From assembly GCA_036435485.1 (NCBI GenBank), contig CM071598.1, forward strand, positions 199,185,148 to 199,249,147: 64,000 bases of DNA. The letters run 5' to 3'. The position numbers and the translations under genes were made by a program. The stretch is from Saposhnikovia divaricata. Taxonomy: Eukaryota > Streptophyta > Magnoliopsida > Apiales > Apiaceae. Positions 22,372 through 33,051 of the stretch are shown piece after piece. A model generated the notes under the pieces. The model had not been told where the DNA came from and did no database searches. It was given only the letters and a program-made list of their open reading frames with translations. Every line of letters starts with the position of its first letter. Position 1 is the first letter of the stretch.

Positions 22372-22653
22372 TTGACCATGACGACATTTAGAATGAAGAG
22401 AATGCGTCTTAAAACAAACCCCACAAAGCCAAATCCCCATACGACGGAAGGTCAACTCAGCCTCAGTAAAAATAGCCAAATCAGTGGTTAGAGAGTATCG
22501 AGTAACTACTTAAGCTTCAGCACTACAATGACGATCGCGAAGATGAGAAATCAAAGAGCTCTTAGTAAGCCCATTCCCCCCGCCATCTTGACACCCATTA
22601 AGACCCACAAACGGACAATGAAAACGCACCACGTCAGAAGGCATAATCTGCAT
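22372..22653 (-). pseudogene. N-terminal part of the non-LTR RT pseudogene (zinc-finger-like)
   Basis: Minus-strand start of the relic continued at 9315-11690. From ATG 22653 it encodes VRFHCPFVGLNGCQDGGG...SLISHLRDRHC, a C..C..H....H arrangement like a C2H2 finger, then a TAA at 22510-22512, then a second Cys/His-rich stretch (WLCGVCFKTHSLHSKCRHG) running into the TTGAC insertion site in frame with GSDFVAPPNVG on the other side. N-terminal zinc fingers of this kind are characteristic of R2-like elements. Confidence 0.65.
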
Positions 22654-23225
22654 TAAAATTACACTATTTTTTCAAAAACTTTTTCAATTGCCTTTTGTCA
22701 AACACCCGGCGTGCGAACCTGGACCCATATTTCGATAAATTTCAATTTATAAATAAATTTTTATTAAATATTTAAATCAATTTGTTTCGATTTCCGAAAT
22801 CTACACGACTACGGCCTATGGGAAGTTGGATTTGTGAAATTCGATATTGAAATAGCTGCAGTAGTGAAAAGGAACCATTAGTTCTCTGGTGGCTCCCATA
22901 TATTTATAGGAATGTCATTTTTGGTTAATCACTAGCCGTTCATTGCTTTCATTAAAGTAGTAAAATAGTACGCTGACAATATTTGGCTCTGTCACCTTTT
23001 TGTTGTAATTTTAGATTTAGTTTTTCTGATGTTGTTTTCATTCTTCTGGTGTTTACATCATTGCCAGGAGATATATCAAATATATATGGGAAAGTCATTT
23101 CTTGAGTACCAACCATATTTATAGGATAAAAGCTCATTTCATAACATAAACATCCTCTACGCTGTCACGTGCATTATTATTTACGTATTTGCACCTTGTC
23201 AGCTTATTTATGTCATTACAAATTT
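22654..23225. other. Unassigned sequence
   Basis: Likely contains the 5' flank of the RT pseudogene (22654-22900). No frame longer than about 60 codons and no recognisable motif. Confidence 0.4.
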
Positions 23226-23231
23226 ACTATG

Positions 23232-23446
23232 GGGTGTTTGGGGGAACTTTTTTTCCAGAATAAGTCAATTTATTTTAAGACAAAGTTAGAGATTCCTAAT
23301 TTTCTAACTTATTTTTCAACTTATTTTTGCAACTTATTGAATCTCAAACATACTTTAAATACTTGTATAAAAAAAATTATCAAAATATAAAATTTTTACC
23401 CGAAAATAAGTCAATAAGTCATTAAAAAAAGTTTTCCCAAACTGGC
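23232..23446. mobile_element. MITE with GTGTTTGGG-type ends (215 bp)
   Basis: Left end GGGTGTTTGGGGGAACTTTT, right end AAAAGTTTTCCCAAACTGGC are imperfect inverted repeats. Both sides carry ACTATG (23226-23231, 23447-23452) as a probable target duplication. The terminal motif is of hAT-like type, though hAT duplications are usually 8 bp. No coding capacity. Confidence 0.6.
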
Positions 23447-23567
23447 ACTATGTATTGTCTGCGAAGAGCTGTTAGACTAGGAGCTCGTTTGTCTCAACTA
23501 GTAATTGTTTTAAGTTTATTAGCTGTTAACAGGAAACATGCTAATATTTTTTCCACTAATATATATG

Positions 23568-25255
23568 GCTCCTTTTGGGAAATCTTATTTTCGAGAAATA
23601 AGATACTTATTCTGTAAAAATACGTAAATATATACTTTTTTCTGAAATAAGTAACTTATTTTTGCAAGATAATGAATATTAAACTTTCCATACACATTTT
23701 TCTCTAAAAAGAACTATGTAAATGTTGGGTTTCAACCCAATATGATGTTATGGGTTTGGGTAGGTAATTAGATACCAAGTATGATTAGAATTTGGTAGGT
23801 AATTGGAAACCAAATATGATTATGCTTGTATGGTAACTTGGTGGCTAAGTTTGTGATGGCTATATATACATAGTTATATTGTATTTGTTTGTTGTGTGAA
23901 AGCTTAAGAGATGTAGTCTTAAGTATTGTTTGGGAGATGTTTAAGCATTGTTGGCTCAAGTATCGGGGCTGGGACATCGTTAAGGTGTTATTGTTTTGAT
24001 GTATTATTGATTATTGATTGGATTAATAATACAAGTTTGGGACGTGGGTGTTTTCCCGTCAAGTATTTGTGTGTTTTTTGTTTCGCGCTTTGGTGAATTT
24101 TGTCAACTAATCGATTGGTTATGTGTGTGTTTTGCATTGGAGTTTGTGAATCTCGGATTGTGTAAGTCCCCTAACCTAACAAGTGGTATCAAAGAGCCAA
24201 GGTTCGGGTTCGTGATGAATGAGGTTAAGGAAAAGTTCGAGGTTCAATTGATCTGACAAAGTACAATGAAGGATTTGTTGATAAGGAGATTGCTGCTAAG
24301 GCAGGAAGAGACAAAGTTACGTGCGGTTTGACAGTTGGCTTGCACCGTGGATCAATCCTGTGTTCGGACTCTAGATTGAAGAAGATGGAAGAGGTCATCG
24401 AAATTGTTTCAATGGCTTAATCAACCAGGTAAACTATTTTGATGATATTAATGATTTTCTTCAGGAGGCCAAAGGATTGTGAAAGCAAGGATCGGGTGAC
24501 TCAACATGTGGAAGAGCTCTCGCGTTGGTTGATGCACGTGATTTTGTAGATGGAAACATCGTTATGGTGAAGAACGATGGGTTTGGTGGGTCACTAAACG
24601 GGTTTTAGCGACACTCAATGATCGGAAGGGCAAGATGAGTATATTCTTGTTCGAGGGGAGGCGTTGGCGAATGGACGTCAATGGCTTGATGGGTACTGTT
24701 CAATTCGATATGGGTATTGGGTTGAAGGGGAGGATTGTTGGGTTTCAACCCAATATAATGTTATGGGTTTGGGTAGGTAATTAGATACCAAGTATGATTA
24801 TAATTTGGTAGGTAATTGGAAACCAAATATGATTATGCTTGTATGGTAACTTGGTGGCTAAGTTTGTGATGGCTATATATACATAGTCATATTGTATTTG
24901 TTTGATGTGTGAAAGTTTAAGAGATGAATCTTAAGTATTGTTTTTGGAGATACTTGAGCATTGTTAGCTCAAGTATCGGGGTTGGACACCGTTAATGTGT
25001 TATTGTTTTGATGTATTATTGATTATTCATTAGATTAATAATACAAGTTTGGGACGTGGGTGTTTTTCCGTCAAGTATTTTTGTGTTTTTTGTTTCGCGC
25101 TTTGGTGAATTTTGTCAACTAATCGATTGGTTATGTGTGTGTTTTGCATTGGAGTTTGTGAATCTCGAATTGTGTAAGTCCCCTAACCTAACAGTAAATG
25201 CGAATATTTTTTCGAAATAAGTAATTTATAAATTTATGTTAAGATTTGATAAACG
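23568..25255. mobile_element. Possible second MITE, split by the small LTR element
   Basis: GGCTCCTTTTGGGAAATCTTA (23568) and, as reverse complement, the end near 25255 (GGTCCCGTTTATCAAATCTTA) form imperfect inverted repeats, about 15 of 21 matching. The halves rejoin across the GTAAA duplication of the LTR element. Weak terminal similarity keeps confidence low. Confidence 0.35.
23723..25193 (+). mobile_element. Small non-autonomous LTR retrotransposon (1471 bp)
   Basis: LTRs 23723-24181 (459 bp) and 24736-25193 (458 bp), both TGTTGGGTTTCAACCCAATA...CCCCTAACCTAACA, flanked by GTAAA at 23718-23722 and 25194-25198. PBS TGGTATCAAAGAGCC begins 24184 (tRNA-Met type, one base inserted relative to TGGTATCAGAGC). 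A purine tract (TTGAAGGGGAGGAT) precedes the 3' LTR. The internal region is only 554 bp with no long frame, so mobilisation must depend on proteins from another element. LTRs differ at several sites, clearly more than for the Tat pair. Confidence 0.92.
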
Positions 25256-25489
25256 GGACCATAATTTAGTTGTTGTTAACTGTTTAGTTCTCGTAGTGAA
25301 TATTGTTCTCTACAGAACTGTTTAGAGCTAGGATTGAGTATTTGTTTTGATAAACTTATTGGATCTATATTTATATTTATTTATATCTTATGAAACATGA
25401 CTTCACACTGATCGTGTGAAAGAGTTGAAATCAATCAATAATGTATCCATGTGCATGCATATAAAAATATAATGTTACCAATCAATATA

Positions 25490-27628
25490 TCAATATATAT
25501 AAAGGAGGATACGCGGGAGCTTAGGTGGCGCTCTAAGATCGTATCAATCTATTTTTCTAATTTTATAGAATTTTAGAATTATAAACACTAATAAATGTAA
25601 AATATCATTTAACATATTAGAGGTAGAATAGGTGTTCAAATTTATAGAGGAGAAGAGTTCGAATTTATAAGTAAGACTTATGATTAGAAGTTCTATTGCA
25701 AGTAGAATAAGTATTTATAATGCTTATGATTAAAAGTTCTATTAGAAGTATAATAGGAGTTCGAATTTATAGAGAATAAGAGTTCGAATTTATAGAAAAA
25801 CATATAAATAAGTTCTATTAGAATTAGAAAAATATCATTTAACATATTAGAAGTAGAATAGGTGTTCGAATTTATAGAGGAGAAGAGTTCGAATTTATAG
25901 GGAAGACATATGATTAAAAGTTCGATTGGAAGTAGAATAAATATTTATAACGCATATGATTAAAATATCTATTGGAAGTAGAATGGGAGTTCGAGTTTAT
26001 AGAGAATAAGAATTCGAATTTATAGAAAAAAACATATAAAAAAAGTTCTATTAGAAGTAAAATAGGTGTTTTTAACATATTAGAAGTAGAATAGGTGTTC
26101 GTATTTATAGAGAAGAGTTCGAATTTATAGGGAATGACATATGATTAGAAGTTCTATTGGAAGTAGAATAAGTATTTGTAACGCATATGATTAAAAGTTC
26201 TATTGGAAGTAGAATAGGAGTTTGAATTTATAGAGAATAAGAGTTCGAATTTATAGAAAAAACATATAAATAAAAGTTCTATTAGAAGTAGAATAAGTGT
26301 TTGAATATATAGAGCAGACATATAATTAAATATTTTATAGAAAGTATGATCTTCTTAAATTATACTTTTTTATATAAGTTAATTATACTTTTATTAGGAA
26401 AATTTATTCATAAATCCAATACTATTGTCATAAAAAGTCATCATTTTTTAAAAAGAAAATAATTGATGTATTAACATAATAAAAGAACATTGTCATGTAG
26501 GAATCCTAAATAAATACAGGAGTATCTATAATATAAAGAGAAAATAAGATGTGTTTTCATTATCTAAAACTCCATAATTTTTAAAAAGTCTAGAATAAGT
26601 ATAAACTGGAATTCGTTATATTTTTTAGGTTTTGATTTTAAGGAGTAAGTTGTTATGTAACATAAGTATCATCAATAATATGTAATGAAGTTGGAATTTC
26701 GATCCCAAATGAGAGCGCTCGAAATGTGTTTAACGGGAAGACGACTCACTATAAAATATTGTATTTGCTATTAAAATATCATATTGGTGTTATAAATTTT
26801 ATTTTAGAATTTGATTTTTATGGATAAACATTATCATACAAGTGATATATGTAAAACTTACGTTTTTTATTTTAACGAGAGAGCGGATCAATAGTAACAA
26901 CCGTGTTTAACGAGAAAGCTTTTCATTAGAGAAGACCGTAAAAAAAATGTTTGAATATATAAGGAATACATATAATAAAATGTTTTATTTGAAATAGAAT
27001 ACGGGTACGGTGGAGACATCTTATACAATTTTTTAAAACTGTATATTTTTGTTCTTAGAAAATCCTTTATTTTAATTTTTTTACACAACTTAGTTGTACT
27101 TGCATTAGAAAAATATATCAATAAATTTAATATTATTCCCGTAACAAAAAATCTTCGTATTTAATTTTTTTTTTATATGTTAACATAACAGATAGACATT
27201 CCCATGCGGAAGCTATAAGTTTAAAGAATATAAAAATTGGGATTTACTCTTTTTATATAATGAACTTAGAATTTCGATTCCAAATAAGAGTGGCTCGAAA
27301 CGTATTTAACGGGATGAAGGCTCACTAGAAAAGATTATATTAGCTATTAGAATTTGATACTGATTACAAAATTTTTTTTTTATTTTTACGATTCGATTTT
27401 AAGGATAAAATTATTATATAAGTCTTTATAATATATGTTAAAGTTGGGATTTCGGTTTTAACGAGAGAGCGGCTCAATTAAAAGAATCATGTTTAACAAG
27501 AAATCGATTTATTAGAGAAGATTATTTATTTATTAAAATTTAATATTAATATTATAATATAACGTAAATGTATTGAATTTTTTTAAAAATTTTGTAACGC
27601 CGTCTCGAAGCGCGGCTTTATCGACTAG
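25490..27628 (+). mobile_element. Non-autonomous Helitron, copy 2
   Basis: Starts A|TCAATATATATAAAGGAGG at 25490 and ends GCGCGGCTTTATCGACTAG|T at 27628, with a terminal GC-rich block (GCCGTCTCGAAGCGCGGC) that is a decayed version of the hairpin in copy 1. Related to 3683-5361 over its length in opposite orientation. Longer than copy 1 mainly because a ~230-bp segment is present three times (25611, 25841, 26074) against once. No Rep/helicase frame. A second TC at 25482 is an alternative start. Ends 206 bp upstream of the ankyrin gene ATG. Confidence 0.75.
25611..26310. repeat. Three tandem ~230-bp units inside Helitron copy 2
   Basis: AACATATTAGAAGTAGAATA (first unit with GAGG) begins at 25611, 25841 and 26074 (periods 230 and 233). 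Each unit is itself built of GTTCGAATTTATAGAG and AGTTCTATTGGAAGTAGAAT sub-repeats. Confidence 0.85.
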
Positions 27629-27834
27629 TTATTATTTAATTCATAAACATTTAATTAGTTGGCAGATTAATTGTTTATGAACAAGTGACTTTACATATTT
27701 GCACCTTGCCTATATATGTGTATATATGAAGATACCATCCCAGTCCATAAATGTAAACGTTCTTCCTTGCCAGTTGCCTGGATTTGCAATTTTGGAGATC
27801 GTTATAAACACAATTTATATACTCAATAAATCAC
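27629..27834 (+). promoter_or_regulatory. Remaining 5' flank of the ankyrin gene
   Basis: About 200 bp between the Helitron end and the ATG. Contains TATATATGTGTATATATG near 27710 and TTTATATACTCAATAAATCAC just before the ATG; which acts as TATA element cannot be decided. Related to the duplicated sequence at 7456-8036. Confidence 0.4.
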
Positions 27835-28441
27835 ATGGATAGTGAGTTGTATTTAGCTCTCGTTGAGGATGACACCGATGTCCTCAAGGGAAGGGGCCGG
27901 TACTTTGAAGACGTCCGAGATCAACGGACACCTGCGAATAATACTGTGCTTCATCTTGCATGCCAACACGGGAGTATAGGATGCGTGAACGAGATTCTGA
28001 CTACCCATGAATCACTACTATTTCAAACCAACTTAAGAGGTGAGACAGCACTCCACCTAGCAGCAAGGCAAGGGTACCATAATGTTGTTGAATCACTCAT
28101 TACGAAGGCCAAGTCTTCGAATGAAGAACCAAATAATCTCGAGAACACATCAGCTACGCTTCTGCAAAATTTGATTAGAGCAGTCAATTTGGAATTTGAA
28201 ACTGCTTTGCACGCAGCAGTTCGATACAATCATGAGAAAGTGGTTGAACTATTAGTGAAAGAAGATCCAAGTTATTCATATCCTCGGAACAAGTATGACG
28301 AAACTCCGCTTTACCTGGCTGTGATTAGGTGTTACGACCGTGTAACCGGTTTAATTCTTGGCCATTGTGAATCGCCAACTTATGGCGGTCCTGATGGACG
28401 AACGGCTTTGCATGCCGCACTAATGAATGTAGAGGGATCAG
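27835..28441 (+). CDS. Ankyrin gene exon 1
   Basis: ATG in ATAAATCACATGGATAG. 607 nt, ends in phase 1 at GGATCAG|GTACGT. Encodes the N-terminus and about five ankyrin repeats. Open throughout, with no sign of decay. If the intron is not removed, translation continues into the intron and stops at 28498-28500. Confidence 0.88.
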
Positions 28442-28501
28442 GTACGTTACCATCTCAAAATTCTTGTACAGTTATAATTTTTCTTTTTGTTTGTGTCTAA
28501 C

Positions 28502-28835
28502 TGTTGGATAATCTCAAACACATCTTATTTTATGTTAAGTAATGTTTGATTTGTTTTGTTTATTTTCTTGTTTTAGTAATAATATGACTTGGTCGTGTAG
28601 GACTCAGTCGTTCAGTTGGAGTCTGGAGAGTTTCTAGGTAATAGATTGGATAAGGAAGTAGTGCAGTTGCTTTAGGAATTGAGTTGGTTGTGATCCTATT
28701 TTCTAGCCTTTCATTTCTGTATTGTAGTCTATATAATGTATCGTAGCATTATCAATAAAAGTCGAGTTCTTGGCAAAGCTTGTTTTGCAGTTTCTTGTTA
28801 TATCAAACACTCTATATCTATATTTAGATCGAATA
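28502..28835 (+). repeat. 5' LTR of copia element
   Basis: 334 bp. Contains TCTATATAATG (about 28729, TATA-like) followed within 25 bp by AATAAAA (28753), so promoter and poly(A) signals lie close together. Confidence 0.93.
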
Positions 28836-28868
28836 TTTGGTATCAGAGCAGACTGGCGAGTGCTGAGA

Positions 28869-29561
28869 ATGTCAACCTCGGAGATGAACAAAGGGAAAGG
28901 AGGATCGTTTGGACTGAGTTACCCTATGCTAGCTAGAAGCAACTACACGGCATGGTCGGTAAAGATGAAGGTGTTTATGCAAGCTCAGGGAGTTTGGAGT
29001 GCTATTGAATCAACTGATCCAAAGGAGACCGTGGAAGAGAAAACGGACAAAATTGCTTTGGCCATGATCTACCAAGGTATTTCTGAGGATGTACTATTAT
29101 CAGTTGCCGAAAAGAAAATAGCAAAGGACACCTGGGAGGCAATCAAAACCTTGTGTCAGGGTGCAGACAAGGTGAGGAAAGCAAGAGTTCAAACGCTGAA
29201 GGCTGAGTTCGAATCGTTAAGCATGAAAGACACAGACGTGCTTGATGATTTTTACATGAAGCTTAATGGGCTTGTGACGAATATACGAGCGTTAGGTGAG
29301 GAGATGAATGAAGCTTATGTGGTAAAGAAGCTGCTTCGAGCAGTCCCTGGGAGGTTCTTGCAGATCACCTCCACGATGGAACAGTTCAGTGATCTTGAGA
29401 GCATGACCGTGGAGGAAGCAATGGGCTCTTTAAAGGCTCACGATGAGAGAATGAAGGGAAGGAACGAGACAAATGAAAGCAAACTTATGCTTACAGAAGA
29501 AGAATGGAGGAAAGAGAAAGTGAAGAGGGTAAGCTATTATTCACGCGAGAAGAGTGGCTGA
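28869..29561 (+). pseudogene. Copia gag, 5' part before frameshift
   Basis: ATG at 28869 is preferred over the upstream ATG 28770, which lies in the LTR. Encodes a UBN2-type gag: NYTAWSVKMKVFMQAQGVW, TDKIALAMIYQGI, DTWEAIKTLCQGADKVRKAR, DDFYMKLNGLVTNI. A one-base indel between about 29505 and 29530 shifts the frame, so this piece ends at a premature stop at 29561 and the zinc knuckle is in the next frame. Confidence 0.85.
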
Positions 29562-30979
29562 AACGAAGCAATAAAGGAGGAACAGATGGCCAAAGTTCTG
29601 GATTCAAGGGAAGAGGAATGCAGGACAAAAGCAGAATCAGGTGTTATAATTGTAATCTTCTTGGGCACATTGCCTCGGAGTGTCGTAAGCCAAGGAGATT
29701 TAAGGAACAAAGGCAAGAGGCAAATCTAATTAAGATGGACGATGAAGAACCTGCTCTGCTGTTGGCAAAGTTTGAGAAGGATGAGACTAAACTAATGATT
29801 CTGGATGAAAGCAATGTGAAGCCATCTTTAAACGTGGGTCACGAAAGCATGCAGCTGGACTCAAACCTTTGGTATCTTGATAATGGCGCTAGCAACCATA
29901 TGACCGGACAAAAATCCAAATTTAATGTCCTTGACGAAGGAATCATGGGACAGGTCAAATTCGGGGATGGCTCGACTGTGGAGATCAAGGGAAAGGGGTC
30001 GATAATTTTTAAATGCAAGAATGGGGGAGAACGAGTTCTAAGTGAAGTGTATTATATTCCAAGTCTTCGAAGTAACATCATTAGTCTTGGACAATTATCG
30101 GAAGAGGGAAACAGAATTATGATGAGAGGAGAATATATGTGGGTGTTCGACAAAGGAGAAAAGTTACTCATGAAGGTTAAAAGGTCATCAAAAAGACTGT
30201 ATAAATTGATAATCGAGACTGCGAAACCAGAGTGCTTGCTTTCCAAGATTGAGGAAACTTCGAAAATGTGGCATGCTCGGTTGGGACACGTAAACTATCA
30301 AGCCATGACTATGATGTTCAAGGAAAGGATGGTTAGGGGTTTGCCTAAGGTTGTACAGTTGAAGAATGTGTGTACTGGATGTCTGATGTCTAAGCAAACA
30401 AGAAACCAAATGCCAACAAAGTCAAATTTCACTGCGAAAAAGGTGTTGGAGCTAATTCATGGTGATCTGTGTGGCCCAATCACACCAGGAACTGCAGCTG
30501 GAAATCGGTATGTGTTTTTACTTGTTGATGATTTTAGTCGTATTATGTGGGTGTATTTACTTAAGGAGAAAAGTGAAGCTTTTGATGCATTTAAGAAGTT
30601 TAGAGCACTTGTTGAAAACGGAGTGGAACGAAAGATAAAAACTTTTAGAACAGATAGAGGGGGAGAGTTTGGGTCGAATGAGTTCAAGGCTTATTGTGAA
30701 AGGGCTAGAATAGAAAGGCATTACACAGCTCCATATACGCCACAACAAAATGGCGTTGTGGAACGTAGAAATAGGACAGTAATGGAGATGGCGAGAAGTA
30801 TGTTAAAAGAGATGAAGTTGCCAGCTATGTTGTGGGGAGAGGCAGTGAGACATGCTGTCTATGTTCTAAATCGACTTCCAACTATAGCGTTAACAGGGTT
30901 GACTCCATACGAAGCATGGGGTCTGAGAAGAAGCCGGACATCAGTCATATCCACGTGTTTGGGTGTGTCAGTCATATGA
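29504..30979 (+). pseudogene. Copia gag knuckle, protease and integrase
   Basis: Contains the CCHC knuckle CYNCNLLGHIASEC, protease site LWYLDNGASNHMTG, pre-integrase HARLGHVNYQAM...CTGCLMSKQTRN, and integrase core with HGDLCGPITP, RTDRGGEF and NGVVERRNRT. The frame breaks at about 30940 (GAAGCATGGGGTCTGAG), where a single-base change of length puts the remaining integrase C-terminus in another frame; the stop at 30977-30979 is premature. Confidence 0.87.
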
Positions 30980-33036
30980 AAGTTCCCAGCGTAAATACAA
31001 CCAAACTGGATGATCGTAGTATTTGCGTGATCAATCTGGGAAGGGAACCTGGCACAAAGGCGTATAGGCTCTATAATCCAAAGAAGGGACGAATTTGCAT
31101 AAGCAAGGATGTTGTGTTCGAAGAGGAGAAGACATGGCAGTGGGAGAACCTTGGAAATTTGGAAGGGAATGAGACAGGAGATTTCGAGTATTTTCATGTT
31201 GAAGACACACGAATGGGTGGTAATGACACTGCAAACAGGCATCAAACAGAAATGGAGGAAATGCAGCCTAATAGTCCGTTGTCACAACAGTCTTCAATGC
31301 AGCCTAATAGTCCGTTGTCACAACAGTCTTCAATTCAGCTTAACAGTCCGTCGTCACAACAATCTTCAACACGCTTAAACTCTGAGAACTACGACGACAG
31401 TGTCACACCAAAGAAGACTAGATTACTAGCAGATGTGTATGATGATACTGAAGAAATGACGTTGGAAGAGGAGTTGTACTTAATGGGAATTGAGGAGCCT
31501 GCAAACTACAATGAAGCCGTAAAGAATAGGGACTGGAAAAGGGTTATGGAGTTGGAGTTAGAGTCAATTGAAAGGAATGGCACATGGGAGCTCACTGAAT
31601 TGCCACCAGAACAAAAGGTAATTGGTCTTAAATGGATCTTCAAACTCAAGAAAGATGCAGCTGGAAGGGTAGTGAAACACAAGGCACGACTCGTCGCAAA
31701 AGGTTATGCCCAGGAGCATGGAATAGACTTTGAAGAAGTTTATGCGCCTGTTACTCGACTTGAAACTGTTCGCTTACTGTTGGCTTTGTCAGAAAAGAAG
31801 GGTTGGCATGTGCATCACTTGGACGTTAAAACGGCATTTCTCAATGGAGATATAAAGGAGGATGTGTACGTTGCTCAGCCCCCAGGTTTTGAAGTACAAG
31901 GAAGTGAGAATTTGGTGTTTAAATTGTGTAAAGCTTTATATGGTCTACGCCAGGCCCCTCGGGCTTGGTATGCAAAATTAAATCAATGTCTTGAAGGTCT
32001 AGGTTTTAAAAGGTGTCCATATGAGAATGCTGTGTACACTCGAGGAGAAGGAAACAACAGTTTGATAATCGTCGTGTATGTGGACGATATCTTAGTGACT
32101 GGAGTTGATGCTGGGATTATCGAAGATTTTAAGTTACAGATGGGACTCAAGTTCGAGATGACAGACCTGGAAAAACTCTGCTACTATCTAGGAATCGAGG
32201 TGGATCAAAGGGGTGAATACATTGAGCTAAAACAGTCGAGTTATGCCAAGAAAATTATTGAGAAAGCTGGAATGAAAGGGTGTAATCCTACAAAGTTCCC
32301 AATGGATCCCAAGGAACAAATCACTAAGGATGAAGGAGGCAAAAGAGTTGATTCCACGATGTACAAAAGTATGGTTGGAGGCCTTCGATACTTAGTCAAT
32401 ACTCGTCCAGACATTGCTTTTGAAGTCGGGATTGTAAGCAGGTACATGGAACAACCTACGACACTGCATCTAAGTGCTGTAAAGAGGATTTTACGATATG
32501 TGCAAGGCACGGTTCAGTATGGGCTGGTGTATACGAAAAATGGTGGGAATAACATCATTACTGGGTATTCTGATAGCGACATGGGAGGTACAGTGGACGA
32601 TAGGAAGAGTACCGGGGGAATGGTTTTTTATCTGAATGAAAGCTTGATTTCGTGGGTCTCTCAGAAGCAGAGATGTGTTGCATTGTCGACTTGTGAGGCT
32701 GAGCTAATGGCAGCAACTTCTGCAGCTTGCCAGGGGATATGGTTACGCAATGTTTTGAGCCAGATAACTACTGAGTATGTTGGTCCGGTTGTGTTGTTCA
32801 TCGACAATAAGTCGGCCATAGATTTGGCAAAGAATCCGATGTTTAATGGACGAAGTAAGCACATAGATATACGCTACCATTTTATAAGGGAATGTGTTGA
32901 GCGTGGCGAAATTGTTGTGAAACACGTTAGCAGTGACAAGCAACGAGCAGACAGTTTGACGAAGGCTCTAACTACAGTCAAGTTTGAAAGGATGCGTGAG
33001 CTTCTTGGTGTCAAGGAACTGAGTGGGCAGGTTTGA
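30943..33036 (+). pseudogene. Copia integrase C-terminus, reverse transcriptase and RNase H
   Basis: Frame open from about 30940 (and upstream to 30832) to TGA 33036. Begins ISHIHVFGCVSHMKVP, passes a Ser/Gln linker with a 36-bp repeat, then RT: WIFKLKKDAAGRVVKHKARL, HLDVKTAFLNGDIKEDVY, catalytic VYVDDILVTG; RNase H: GYSDSDMGGTVDDRKSTGG, ending ADSLTKALTTVKFERM. Full-length for a copia pol C-terminal half and free of internal stops. Only the two upstream frameshifts separate it from gag. Confidence 0.88.
31258..31375 (+). repeat. In-frame 36-bp minisatellite in copia linker
   Basis: Three units of ATGCAGCCTAATAGTCCGTT plus GTCACAACAGTCTTCA, encoding a MQPNSPLSQQSS-type 12-residue motif. The first two are identical, the third has several changes. 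It lies between integrase and RT, a tolerant linker. Confidence 0.85.
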
Positions 33037-33051
33037 GATTAAGGGGGGCAA

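Noticed and set aside
24014..24256. 80-codon ORF on +
   Set aside because: It spans the LTR end, PBS and start of the internal region of the small LTR element, so it cannot be a conserved gene.
28770..28868. Upstream start of copia gag at ATG 28770
   Set aside because: This ATG lies in the LTR, and the extension MAKLVLQFLVISNTLYLYL is LTR sequence; the ATG at 28869 follows the PBS.
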